Positions 8,454-16,230 of a stretch of 23,911 nt of DNA are shown here, piece after piece. Location: assembly GCA_018659505.1 (NCBI GenBank), contig JABJMI010000484.1:1-23911 (forward strand). The letters are read 5' to 3'. The stretch comes from Planctomicrobium sp. (lineage in GTDB: Bacteria; Planctomycetota; Planctomycetia; Planctomycetales; Planctomycetaceae). The position numbers and the translations under genes are program-made. Positions within the stretch are counted from its first letter, which is position 1; each line of letters starts with the position of its first letter. The notes beneath the pieces were generated by a model that saw nothing but the letters and a program-made list of their open reading frames with translations, was not told where the DNA came from and ran no database searches.

Positions 8454-8578
8454 GATTTTCAATCGTTGGAATTTAGAAAGATTTGATTCTTCAATAAGCT
8501 CAAATTGGCGGCACTCGTCTTGATGTTCATGAAATTCTAACAAGTTTCGTGAAATGCTACTTTCCTGGTGTCGTCGGC

Positions 8579-8607
8579 TTGATTGCGCCTGGCTGTCGCG
8601 AAATAAT
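8579..8607 (+). promoter_or_regulatory. Candidate sigma-70 type promoter of the sigma-54 activator gene
   Basis: TTGATT (8579-8584) and AATAAT (8602-8607) are 17 bases apart; the -10 box differs from the consensus at one position. Transcription would start near 8614, about 50 bases before the ATG at 8666. No -24/-12 (sigma-54) element was found in the gap, so the gene does not look self-activated. Confidence 0.4.
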
Positions 8608-8665
8608 ACTCAATTGAAAAATTGCGCAGTCAGTTTAATGTGACGCCCAGAGGAGTTAGGGAGAG

Positions 8666-10612
8666 ATGTCAAACGAGGATTCACAATGGATGTCATGGGT
8701 AGAAGTTCCATGGCTTCAGCGATCCGCGGAGTATTCTTCGCTAATCAGGTTCTGTGAACGTCTCGTTCAGAACGATAATTTACCTGAAATGATGACTGAA
8801 CTGGCGGGTGAGTTCGGTGTTCCTCGCTGCTCTTTAGTGGCACGTGATCCAGCTTGGAAGACGATCGTCTCACGAGGCGAAGACCTTTCATCATTACCAG
8901 GTGCAATCCTGGCAGACGTTATTGACCGAGATGCGGGCGTCTGGACGAAATCGGTCGACGATCAACCAGTCATGCTGTTACCGACTGCTTCAAAGGATCA
9001 GCATATTTTAGTCTTATCTGGTCCAAGACTCGATGCCTCTCAACTCGCCGAAGGGTTGGGAGTGGCACGTGTTCTCGGTCAGCGGTTAAATGAAATTGGA
9101 CGACTCAATCGAGCCGAGCAGCATGTCGAGCGAATCCGCACGATGATCGGCATCGCCCATTCGTTTGCGGGCGAAACAGATACACAGGCATTGCTCGAAA
9201 AGATCGCTGAGGAAGTTTCTCGAATCCTCGGATCAGACCGTGCGAGCATCTTCATCTGGGACAAAGAAAACAGCCAACTGATAGCCTGTCCGGCATTGGG
9301 AGTCGAAGGGGGCAAGCTATTCCTGCCTGACAATAAAGGGATCATCGGCGATACGATCCGAAACGAAAAACCGCTCATTGTTGATGACGCCTATGCCGAT
9401 TCGCGATTTGATCAAAGCGTTGATAAGAAGAGTGGATACACGACGCGGAACCTGCTTTGTGTTCCTCTCTTTGATGCTGATGGTGAGTGCATTGGTGCTT
9501 TCGAGTTAATCAATAAACTTGACGGCGATTTCAATGACGATGATCTCGAATCTTTGAAAGACTTTGGCGTCCAGACGTCCATTGCCATCAAGAACACCCG
9601 TGAACTCGAAAACCTGGTTCGCAGCAATCAAAATCTGACAGAACGGGTCGCCAACGGTGTCTCGATCATTGGTGAGAGCGAATCGATACAAGCATTACGA
9701 GGAACGATTGAAAGACTCGCTGCCACAGACCTTCCGGTATTAGTGCTTGGCGAAAGCGGAACCGGAAAAGAAGTCGCAGCTCAGGCACTGCATCATCAGG
9801 GACCACGGGCAGCGAGACCATTTGTGGCAGTCAACTGTGCTGCCTTGACGGAAACACTCCTCGAGAGCGAACTCTTCGGTCACGAAAAGGGAGCGTTTAC
9901 AGATGCCCAAGCGACGCATATAGGAAAATTCGAACTTGCCGAAGGAGGAACACTCTTCCTCGATGAGATTGGAGACATGAGTGTCGGCGGACAAGCCAAG
10001 TTGTTGCGGGTTCTCGAACAGAAAGTGATCACCCGTGTTGGCGGCACACAAACGATCCCGGTGAATGTTCGAGTCTTGGCAGCAACTAATGCGAATCTGG
10101 CTGAAATGGTCCGGGAAAAAAGATTCCGGCAAGACCTTTACTATCGACTCAGCGTCGTGACAATTGAACTCCCCGCACTACGAGAGCGACCGAAAGACAT
10201 CATGCCCTTGGCGGATTTCTTTCTCAAACGCTTCTGTGCCGATGCCAGTCGTAAAACATTAGACGTTTCATCCGATGCAGAAAAACGACTGCAAATGCAC
10301 GGCTGGCCCGGTAATGTGCGTGAACTTCGCAATTTGATGGAACGTGTCGCCTTTCTCACGAATGGTGAACGAGTCGAAGTTGAAGATCTGGCGTTTATTC
10401 TCAGTCCCCAACGAGACGCTTTTGACGATCTCTCCGATGGAATTGGACTTGCTGAGGCGACAAATAAGTTTCAACGAGAATACATTAAGCGTGCAGTAAA
10501 ACGGATGCAGGGCAACATGAGCGACGCCGCCGAATTTCTGGACTTGCACCGATCCAACCTGTACCGGAAAATGCGACAACTCGGCATGGAAGTCGACGAC
10601 GTTAAGCCGTAA
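8666..10612 (+). CDS. Sigma-54-dependent transcriptional activator with GAF sensor domain (Fis-type HTH)
   Basis: Such activators use ATP hydrolysis to open promoters held by sigma-54 RNA polymerase. The 648 residues show three parts. Residues 1-150 are a poorly conserved N-terminal region, perhaps a degenerate second GAF. Residues 165-315 form a GAF domain ([40 protein letters not shown]). Residues 335-565 are the AAA+ core, with Walker A GESGTGKE (362-369), the sigma-54 contact loop GAFTDA (409-414), Walker [10 protein letters not shown] (429-437) and arginine-finger region FRQDLYYRL (487-495). Residues 615-640 are a Fis-like helix-turn-helix ([19 protein letters not shown]). The contact loop has Asp in place of the second Gly of GAFTGA. 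No receiver domain is present, so the signal is probably a small molecule sensed by GAF. AGGGAG and GGAG lie upstream of the ATG. miaB follows after 80 bases. Confidence 0.92.
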   Translation: MSNEDSQWMSWVEVPWLQRSAEYSSLIRFCERLVQNDNLPEMMTELAGEFGVPRCSLVARDPAWKTIVSRGEDLSSLPGAILADVIDRDAGVWTKSVDDQPVMLLPTASKDQHILVLSGPRLDASQLAEGLGVARVLGQRLNEIGRLNRAEQHVERIRTMIGIAHSFAGETDTQALLEKIAEEVSRILGSDRASIFIWDKENSQLIACPALGVEGGKLFLPDNKGIIGDTIRNEKPLIVDDAYADSRFDQSVDKKSGYTTRNLLCVPLFDADGECIGAFELINKLDGDFNDDDLESLKDFGVQTSIAIKNTRELENLVRSNQNLTERVANGVSIIGESESIQALRGTIERLAATDLPVLVLGESGTGKEVAAQALHHQGPRAARPFVAVNCAALTETLLESELFGHEKGAFTDAQATHIGKFELAEGGTLFLDEIGDMSVGGQAKLLRVLEQKVITRVGGTQTIPVNVRVLAATNANLAEMVREKRFRQDLYYRLSVVTIELPALRERPKDIMPLADFFLKRFCADASRKTLDVSSDAEKRLQMHGWPGNVRELRNLMERVAFLTNGERVEVEDLAFILSPQRDAFDDLSDGIGLAEATNKFQREYIKRAVKRMQGNMSDAAEFLDLHRSNLYRKMRQLGMEVDDVKP

Positions 10613-10631
10613 AGAACATCAATACAATTAG

Positions 10632-10652
10632 CCCCCGGTGATCCACCGGGGG
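10632..10652. repeat. GC-rich hairpin between the activator gene and miaB
   Basis: CCCCCGGTG (10632-10640) and CACCGGGGG (10644-10652) pair perfectly around three bases (or eight pairs around five). There is no T-run. It could be a REP-like element or a weak terminator or attenuator 19 bases after the activator stop. miaB begins 40 bases later. Confidence 0.5.
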
Positions 10653-10692
10653 GACAACACACTTCAATCCAACTACTAACTAATTTTGTCCC

Positions 10693-12273
10693 ATGCAACA
10701 CAACGGGAAACTTTACATCGAAACTGTCGGCTGCCAGATGAATGTTCTGGACAGTGAACTTGTCGTCGCTGCTCTGAAGCAGCAGGGATACGAACTCTCT
10801 GACGATCCAAAGACCGCCGATACGATCCTGTTCAACACTTGCAGCGTGCGCGAACATGCCGAGCACAAAACTTACAGTTCGGTCGGACGTTTCAAGTACG
10901 GAAAACGTCAGCGACCGAATCTTGTGATCGGCGTCATCGGTTGTATGGCTCAGCAAGATCAGCAAGTCGTTTTCGATAAAGCGCCGCATGTCGATCTTGT
11001 TGTCGGAACCGGTCAATTGGCTGAGATTCCTACGCTCGTGGACGAAGTTCGAAAGACTCGTAAGAAGACGCTCGCAGTTTCTTTGAACCGTAAAGAAGGC
11101 TCGCGCTCGCAAGTTGCTGGGAGTTTTGAAAGTTACGATCCGCTCCGCGATCCGACGATGCGTCCTTCTCCGTGGCAGGCTTTTGCACGGATCATGATTG
11201 GGTGCGACAAGTTTTGTACCTATTGCGTTGTGCCGAATACTCGCGGACCGGAGCAGTCACGAGCTCCTAGCGAGATCGCTTCCGAGGTTCGCATTCTCGC
11301 TGACCAAGGCGTGAAGGAAATTACATTCCTGGGGCAAACCGTCAATTCCTACAAGCATACTGAAAACGGAAAACTCCACCGGCTCAGCGACTTACTCGAA
11401 CTCGTCCATGATACTCCAGGCATCGAGCGACTCAAATTTGTCACCAGTTATCCCAAGGACATGACTAACGATTTACTGGAAGCGATTCGGGATTTACCGA
11501 AGGCGGCTCGGTATCTGCATGTGCCGTTACAGCATGGTTGTGATGAACAACTCAAGCTCATGAAGCGTGGTTACACAGTCGAAGACTACCGTGAAATGGT
11601 TGGGCGAATTCGCGAGTATCTGCCGGATTGTGCCATCTCCAGTGACTTCATTGTCGGTTTTTGTCAGGAGACTGACGCTTCATTTGAGAAGTGCCTGGAT
11701 GCTGTAAGAGAATTCCGTTTCAAGAACAGCTTCATCTTCAAATATAGCCCACGCCCTAACACGAAAGCTTTCAATCTTTACGAGGATGATGTTCCCGAAA
11801 AAGTAAAGAAGCAGCGAAACAACGAGTTACTAAGACTTCAAAATGAAATCAGTGGCGAAGACAACGCCGAGTTCATTGGTCGTAAGGTTGAGGTTCTTGT
11901 CGAAGGACCGAGTAAACACGCGGTCAAGCTGAACCGAGAAAAAGAAGAAGCGGAAACCCTCGAACAGGCTGAGCTCCCCGGTTGGCATGGCGGAGCCGAA
12001 CCGGTTGGTTATCCACAATCGCATCCTGAAGAGAATGACCTCGTGCAGCTAGGCGGGAATAACGCTCAACCAGAACCTCTAGTCTCCCCGAAACAACAAC
12101 TCGTTGGTCGCACAAAGTGTGACCGCATTGTTGTCTTCGATGGCAACGAACGCCTCGCGGGATCACTGGCGGAGATCTCAGTCTACGATGTCACGCAAAC
12201 GACATTGCTCGGCGAGATTGTGACGAAGCACGTTCAACCGGGATCAACGCAGTTGCTACCGATTATTATGTAA
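10693..12273 (+). CDS. miaB: tRNA-2-methylthio-N6-dimethylallyladenosine synthase
   Basis: MiaB is a radical-SAM methylthiotransferase that adds a methylthio group to i6A37 in tRNAs reading codons that begin with U. The N-terminal cluster cysteines are C14 (TVGCQMN), C50 (NTCSVRE) and C84 (IGCMAQ). The radical-SAM motif is CDKFCTYC (C171, C175, C178). NTRGPEQSR and GQTVNSY fit MiaB better than the related RimO or MtaB. The TRAM domain starts at IGRKVEVLVEGPSK (about 395-408) and resumes at QLVGRTKCDRIVVF (469-482). About 58 residues between these points, rich in Glu, Pro and Gln, are extra, which explains 526 residues against the usual 440-475. VGFCQETD replaces the common VGFPGET. The ATG at 10693 gives a normal N-terminus. 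A strong palindrome follows the stop. Confidence 0.96.
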   Translation: MQHNGKLYIETVGCQMNVLDSELVVAALKQQGYELSDDPKTADTILFNTCSVREHAEHKTYSSVGRFKYGKRQRPNLVIGVIGCMAQQDQQVVFDKAPHVDLVVGTGQLAEIPTLVDEVRKTRKKTLAVSLNRKEGSRSQVAGSFESYDPLRDPTMRPSPWQAFARIMIGCDKFCTYCVVPNTRGPEQSRAPSEIASEVRILADQGVKEITFLGQTVNSYKHTENGKLHRLSDLLELVHDTPGIERLKFVTSYPKDMTNDLLEAIRDLPKAARYLHVPLQHGCDEQLKLMKRGYTVEDYREMVGRIREYLPDCAISSDFIVGFCQETDASFEKCLDAVREFRFKNSFIFKYSPRPNTKAFNLYEDDVPEKVKKQRNNELLRLQNEISGEDNAEFIGRKVEVLVEGPSKHAVKLNREKEEAETLEQAELPGWHGGAEPVGYPQSHPEENDLVQLGGNNAQPEPLVSPKQQLVGRTKCDRIVVFDGNERLAGSLAEISVYDVTQTTLLGEIVTKHVQPGSTQLLPIIM

Positions 12274-12278
12274 GCACC

Positions 12279-12307
12279 TTAGCTGCACACTTTAAGTGTG
12301 CAGCTAA
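12279..12307. repeat. Perfect palindrome at the convergent end of miaB and the DCC gene (likely two-way terminator)
   Basis: TTAGCTGCACACTT (12279-12292) and AAGTGTGCAGCTAA (12294-12307) are exact reverse complements around one base. The hairpin starts six bases after the miaB stop and covers the stop codon of the DCC gene (TAG, 12304-12306). Its core CACTTTAAGTG is shared with the palindromes at 12705 and 13130, so it belongs to a repeat family. There is no long T-run. Confidence 0.7.
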
Positions 12308-12696
12308 ACATTCGTTTTGCACCCGCTGTCATCACAACGACCGGTCAATCGCAGACGGTTTTTTGCGAAGATGCGGTAGCCGAAGTCCATAACATGTGAG
12401 ATCCCAGGCAATCGCGTCGGAGCAACAATCCATGAGAAACCGACAGCGGAGTAGAGCCTGCGGAAGACTTCGACTCCATTGACGAAGGTTCCATCTGGCA
12501 AACGTCCATAAATTTCTGCCATCAGTTGATCGTAAGTAATTCCAATAGATTCGGCAGAGAAATCGTCGGCAGCGATATCGGTGAACTGAATTTTATCCTG
12601 CTTGTCCCAGCGGCTGAGCAAATTAATTTCACGTTTACACAACGGACATGCTCCGTCGTAGAAAACTTCGAATTCTTTATGCTTAGTTGAGGTCAT
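12304..12696 (-). CDS. DCC family (DUF393) thiol-disulfide oxidoreductase-like protein
   Basis: This 130-residue protein opens with [13 protein letters not shown] (about residues 9-21), the DxxCPxC motif that names the DCC family, followed by the usual [13 protein letters not shown] and the mid-region [14 protein letters not shown]. Family members are predicted thioredoxin-fold redox proteins; a precise substrate is not known. Two more cysteines sit near the C-terminus ([11 protein letters not shown]). No signal peptide is seen, so it is probably cytoplasmic. The ATG at 12696 gives the full domain. It follows the ArsC-like gene (47 bases upstream) in the same direction, and both carry a two-Cys motif, so a shared redox job is possible but inferred. 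Its stop codon lies inside the palindrome at 12279-12307. Confidence 0.88.
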   Translation of the reverse strand: MTSTKHKEFEVFYDGACPLCKREINLLSRWDKQDKIQFTDIAADDFSAESIGITYDQLMAEIYGRLPDGTFVNGVEVFRRLYSAVGFSWIVAPTRLPGISHVMDFGYRIFAKNRLRLTGRCDDSGCKTNV

Positions 12697-12704
12697 CTTT
12701 CTTA

Positions 12705-12727
12705 GCCGGACACGTTAAGTGCCCGGC
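12705..12727. repeat. Imperfect palindrome between the ArsC-like and DCC genes
   Basis: GCCGGACAC (12705-12713) pairs with GTGCCCGGC (12719-12727) with one A:C mismatch around GTTAA, and is flanked by GCAAAACC. Read on the minus strand it matches the other members: GGTTTTGCC, then CACTTAA, then GTG and GGC. It lies eight bases before the DCC start codon, so a folded RNA would hide or space the DCC ribosome site. Confidence 0.6.
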
Positions 12728-12743
12728 AAAACCTTTAACTTGT

Positions 12744-13091
12744 TCAAGCAAGAGTCCCGGTGAATGCTTCTTCGTTGAAGCCGACGTACAAAGTCTTTCC
12801 CTTACGTATCACTGGTGACCGCAAATTGCCGGTCGGACCAACAAGATGTTTTCTTAAAAGTTCTTCATCAGCATCTTTTGTCTTGAATTCAACAACAGAT
12901 TTTCCGCGGGCAGCGACGATTTTGCTGACTTCTTTAGCGAGGTCCATGGCTGCATCTGGTCCCAGCTTTTCCTTGTTGGCACTGACAGTTTCCTTCGCTG
13001 AGACTGAATGCTCTTCGAGGAAGGCATCCATCTTCTTGCAGGTATTACAGCCAGATCGTCGGTAGTACCAATCTACTTTTTTCGTTGCCAT
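12744..13091 (-). CDS. ArsC/Spx-like thioredoxin-fold protein with CxxC motif
   Basis: This 115-residue protein begins with a beta strand KKVDWYYRRSG and then CNTCKK (C15, C18), the redox site at the tip of helix 1 in ArsC/Spx-type folds. LGPTGNLRSPVIRKGKTLYVGF (about 84-106) is the strand with the conserved Arg-Ser-Pro turn, equivalent to the cis-proline region. From memory it resembles a family annotated as ArsC family (seleno)protein, in which some members carry selenocysteine at the active site; here both positions are ordinary Cys codons. Arsenate reductase activity is not implied. The ATG at 13091 is chosen: the upstream ATG at 13160 lies within a palindromic repeat and adds 23 unrelated residues. 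It is located between thrS and the DCC gene, in the same direction. Confidence 0.8.
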   Translation of the reverse strand: MATKKVDWYYRRSGCNTCKKMDAFLEEHSVSAKETVSANKEKLGPDAAMDLAKEVSKIVAARGKSVVEFKTKDADEELLRKHLVGPTGNLRSPVIRKGKTLYVGFNEEAFTGTLA

Positions 13092-13129
13092 TGTTGTCGT
13101 ACTTGTGTTTTTTGAATGATTAATGATGC

Positions 13130-13154
13130 TGCCAGACACTTTAAGTGTCTGGCA
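13130..13154. repeat. Perfect palindrome between thrS and the ArsC-like gene
   Basis: TGCCAGACACTT (13130-13141) and AAGTGTCTGGCA (13143-13154) are exact reverse complements around one base, followed by AAACA on the plus strand. It begins 32 bases past the thrS stop, so it may act as a terminator or processing hairpin there. It is the best-preserved member of the family with copies at 8426, 12279 and 12705. Confidence 0.7.
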
Positions 13155-13185
13155 AAACATCGTCGTTGATTATTTGAATGAAATT

Positions 13186-15372
13186 CTAATACTCGTTTTC
13201 AGCTTCGTCTGATCCGCCGGCGAAGCCTTTGAAGTCGCTTTTGATGACTTGTCGAATTGTGCGACTGTCTCGCTCTTCGCTAAGTTTGGCGATTGAATCA
13301 TCGACTGTCATGAATCCAAGATCACCATCAATTCGATCTCGGACAGCGACTCCGCCTTTGTCTTTATCTTTAGGACCGATGACGAGCATGTACGGGATCA
13401 AATCCAACTGAGCGTCGCGAATTTTCTTCTTCACGTTCGCTGACTGCCGATCAATAGTTGTTCTGAAACCAGCATTGCGGAACTGTTGCTGCACTTCTTC
13501 ACAATACGGCAGCATGTCGTCATTCAGGTTGAGTATTCGAATTTGCTCAGGCGCTAACCACAATGGAAACGCCGCTGCAAAGTGTTCGATGAGCATGCCC
13601 ACGAACCGTTCCATCGAACCGAATGGAGCACGGTGAATCATGACTGGACGGTGAGTAGCATTATCCGCTCCGACATATTCAAGTTTGAAACGCTCTGGCA
13701 GATTGTAATCGAGTTGAACGGTTCCGAGTTGCCATTCACGACCGATTGCATCGCTGACCATGAAGTCCGCTTTCGGACCATAAAACGCCGCTTCGCCTTC
13801 GCATTCACTGAACTCCAATCCTGACTCTTGAAGAACCTTACGTAGTGTATTCTCTGCGACATCCCAGAGTTCTTCCGAGCCAACATATTTATCGGAGTTT
13901 GGATCACGGATTGAAAGCTGAACCCGGTAATTCTCCAGTCCAACTGATGCCAGTACGAACTTCACAAGGTCGAGAGTATCCTTGAACTCCTGTTCAACTT
14001 GTTCGGGTGTACAGAACAGATGAGCATCATCTTGGGTGAGTCCCCGCACACGCAGCATTCCGTTTAATTCACCAGATTGTTCGTGACGATAAACCGTTCC
14101 GAATTCAGCGAGTCGCACTGGCAAATCGCGGTACGAACGTGGCTGCGCTTTGTACATTTGCACGTGGTGCGGACAGTTCATCGGCTTCAGCAAATAGCGT
14201 TCTGTCTGCTTCTCCCACTTTGAGAGATACGCTGCTTTCTCTTCGTTAGTCGCTGACTTTGGGAAGTCTTCAAACGGGCAACCAATATCCTTGGCAGTCG
14301 CGAGGAAATCGCTTTCGATCTTCTCGTTGATCTCATCGGAAACCAAACATTGTTTCCAATAATCGATCAGTTGCCCCGCTGCATGTCCGAAGATCGGTGC
14401 GAATTGCGAATCGCGGTAATATGGGAAGTGTCCACTTGTTTCGTAAAGTTCGGCACGTCCAATGTGTGGCGAATAAACAGGCTCGTACCCTCGGCGGAGT
14501 AACTCCTGCTTAATGAAGTCTTCCAGCAAAGCACGAACGGTTGCCCCTTTAGGAAGCCACAAACAAAGACCAGAACCAACTTCTGGTGAGATCGCAAAGA
14601 GTCCATGCTGTTTGCCGAGTGCGCGGTGGTCGCGTCGTTTTGCCTCTTCGACTTGTTCGAGATACGCCTTCATCTGTTTCTTGTCAAAGAAAGCAGTCCC
14701 GTAGAGTCGTTGTAAGCCTTTGTTGTTGGCATCACCTTTCCAATAGGAACCGGCAACACTGACGAGTTTGAAGGCTTTAATCTTTCCGGCATCAGGAATA
14801 TGTGGTCCCCGACAAAGATCAACAAACTCTCCCTGTCGATAGAAGCTCAGTTGCTCATGATCCGCCAATCCGGTTTCGATATGTTCAGCTTTGAGCTCTT
14901 GATCGAGCTCGCTGACAAATTCGACAGCTTCTTCGCGATTCATATTGAATCGCTCAAACGGTTCCGCTTCTTTAATGATCGCCTGCATCTCGGCTTCGAT
15001 ACGCGGAAAATCTTCGTCGCTGATCGGTGTGTCGAGATCGAAGTCGTAGTAGAACCCGTTGCCGGTTGTCGGTCCAAATGCGAGACCGACTCCTTCGTAA
15101 AGTCGCATGACCGCACGAGCCATCACGTGAGCACATGAGTGTCTTAACACGCCGAGTGAATCAGCATCTTTTGTCGTCAGCAGTTTTAAAGGGATCGGAT
15201 CGGAAGCAGAGATCTCTTCTAGTGGTCGCATGGCGTCAACAATGGTTCCATCGACCTCGGCAGCAATAGTCGCATTCGCGAGTCGTTCTCCAATACTGAG
15301 TGCGACATCAATCGCAGAAGAACCAGCAGGGAAATCTTTAGTTGTCCCATCGGGAAGTTGAATAGTCGGCAT
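13186..15372 (-). CDS. thrS: Threonyl-tRNA synthetase
   Basis: ThrS charges tRNA-Thr and removes wrongly attached Ser. The order is TGS domain ([16 protein letters not shown], residues 2-18), editing domain with HSCAH (78-82) and CRGPH (187-191), class II catalytic core, and anticodon-binding domain (from about 625). Zinc ligands are C400 in MNCPHH, H451 in QDDAHLF and the later His in [10 protein letters not shown]; motif 2 is [13 protein letters not shown]. About 65 residues (roughly 327-391), between [15 protein letters not shown] and YLLKPMNCP, are absent from the 642-residue E. coli enzyme. This and small additions make the protein 728 residues. ATG 15372 is preferred over 15384: GGAAG lies six bases before it, and it gives the standard MPxIxLPDG start. 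No T-box leader was recognised. The ArsC-like gene follows after a palindrome. Confidence 0.97.
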   Translation of the reverse strand: MPTIQLPDGTTKDFPAGSSAIDVALSIGERLANATIAAEVDGTIVDAMRPLEEISASDPIPLKLLTTKDADSLGVLRHSCAHVMARAVMRLYEGVGLAFGPTTGNGFYYDFDLDTPISDEDFPRIEAEMQAIIKEAEPFERFNMNREEAVEFVSELDQELKAEHIETGLADHEQLSFYRQGEFVDLCRGPHIPDAGKIKAFKLVSVAGSYWKGDANNKGLQRLYGTAFFDKKQMKAYLEQVEEAKRRDHRALGKQHGLFAISPEVGSGLCLWLPKGATVRALLEDFIKQELLRRGYEPVYSPHIGRAELYETSGHFPYYRDSQFAPIFGHAAGQLIDYWKQCLVSDEINEKIESDFLATAKDIGCPFEDFPKSATNEEKAAYLSKWEKQTERYLLKPMNCPHHVQMYKAQPRSYRDLPVRLAEFGTVYRHEQSGELNGMLRVRGLTQDDAHLFCTPEQVEQEFKDTLDLVKFVLASVGLENYRVQLSIRDPNSDKYVGSEELWDVAENTLRKVLQESGLEFSECEGEAAFYGPKADFMVSDAIGREWQLGTVQLDYNLPERFKLEYVGADNATHRPVMIHRAPFGSMERFVGMLIEHFAAAFPLWLAPEQIRILNLNDDMLPYCEEVQQQFRNAGFRTTIDRQSANVKKKIRDAQLDLIPYMLVIGPKDKDKGGVAVRDRIDGDLGFMTVDDSIAKLSEERDSRTIRQVIKSDFKGFAGGSDEAENEY

Positions 15373-15464
15373 GGATTCTTCCATGTTGCGGAGAGGCTGG
15401 TTTGTTAAGAATTTTACCAGGTCTGAGATGCAGCTATGCTGGCAAACGGCTCACCAGGAATATA

Positions 15465-15600
15465 TGTAGGGTGGGTGAAGTCCATTATCCATGCTGGTGC
15501 GTTTCGCAAGTTCAATTGAGTCAAGGGAGATAGATTTGTGGATAAGAGCTCCACGGACGTAACCCACCATTAATCAGCAACTTGCTTCACACACCCTACA
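15465..15600. repeat. 136-base inverted-repeat element (TGTAGGGTGGGTGAAG ends), MITE-like
   Basis: TGTAGGGTGGGTGAAG (15465-15480) and CTTCACACACCCTACA (15585-15600) are reverse complements at 15 of 16 positions. The core is non-coding and contains a further TAACCCACCATTAA near the right end. A ten-base direct repeat CTGGCAAACG lies outside both ends (15439-15448 and 15603-15612), but at unequal distances (16 and 2 bases), so it is not a clean target duplication. This fits a small non-autonomous mobile or REP-type element. Confidence 0.55.
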
Positions 15601-15870
15601 AACTGGCAAACGATTTATGTTTGCACTCTCAGTGTCTTTCTCCATCTGTTGTCGAGCAATATGGCCGCCGGTACGAAGGGCGACAAATCACATATTGATC
15701 CGTCAGGTCAGGTTCTAATTGAGAGAGTGAATTGCGTCAACCAAAGTCTTGGACTGAGCTGTAGTAAAGTCTCACATTCGCGAAACTGGAAATTTCGTGT
15801 CTTTTCAGCCATCTGAGCTAATCAAATCCCAACCTAAGGATTGCGGTTGTTTCTTACTCTGGAAAGAAAT
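15601..15870. other. Gap with no recognised feature
   Basis: No gene, hairpin or promoter of good quality was recognised here. On the minus strand an open stretch of about 30 residues (around 15640-15735) reads DLSPFVPAAILLDNRWRK and looks protein-like in composition, but it has no start and matches nothing I know. Together with the flanking elements it makes up the 858-base gap between thrS and the sulfatase gene, which must hold the thrS promoter near its left end. Confidence 0.3.
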
Positions 15871-16130
15871 GCCACAGAGATCACCGAGAACACAGAGAAG
15901 GAAATTGAATTCGTTTTGAAAAGAATTCATTACTGCGATGATCGCCTGATGAGAGATTTTAGAATTCGGGTTCTCGCTGATCATGCGGATTTCCACGGAT
16001 TAAAAAGAACGATCATTCGTCTTTCTCTGATCTGTGCGAATCCGTTTCATCAGTGACGATCAGTGTTCTCCTTATTCCCTAAGCCCATTGATATCAATTC
16101 ACTCTCCGTGATCTCTGAGTCCTCTGTGGC
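15871..16130. repeat. 260-base nested inverted-repeat element (GCCACAGAG ends)
   Basis: GCCACAGAGATCACCGAGAA and ten further bases (15871-15900) match the reverse complement of 16101-16130 at 22 of 30 positions, with the outer nine identical. Inside, CGGATTTCCACGGAT (15986-16000) and the reverse complement of ATCTGTGCGAATCCG (16030-16044) form a second, looser inverted pair (12 of 15). There is no ORF worth calling. Degenerate sequences of this kind (ccacagag, cacagagatc) are common gap-fillers in planctomycete and verrucomicrobial genomes as I recall them. Confidence 0.55.
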
Positions 16131-16230
16131 TCTTCAATTTGTTTCAGCCAATGCTCAATTCTTGACAACCTCAGACGGCTGATTTGTTACCAAATGTCGA
16201 AGCCAAATCCTTAGATAACGCTGGCAGTTG

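Noticed and set aside
8404..8665. Sigma-54 (-24/-12) promoter before the activator gene
   Set aside because: No TGGC-N7-TTGC arrangement was found; the TGGC words present have the wrong spacing.
10471..11112. 213-residue minus-strand ORF
   Set aside because: It lies opposite the end of the activator gene and the start of miaB, both secure, and its product has no recognisable motif.
13092..13160. Upstream start of the ArsC-like gene at 13160
   Set aside because: The extra 23 residues are encoded partly by the palindromic repeat and do not belong to the thioredoxin-like fold.
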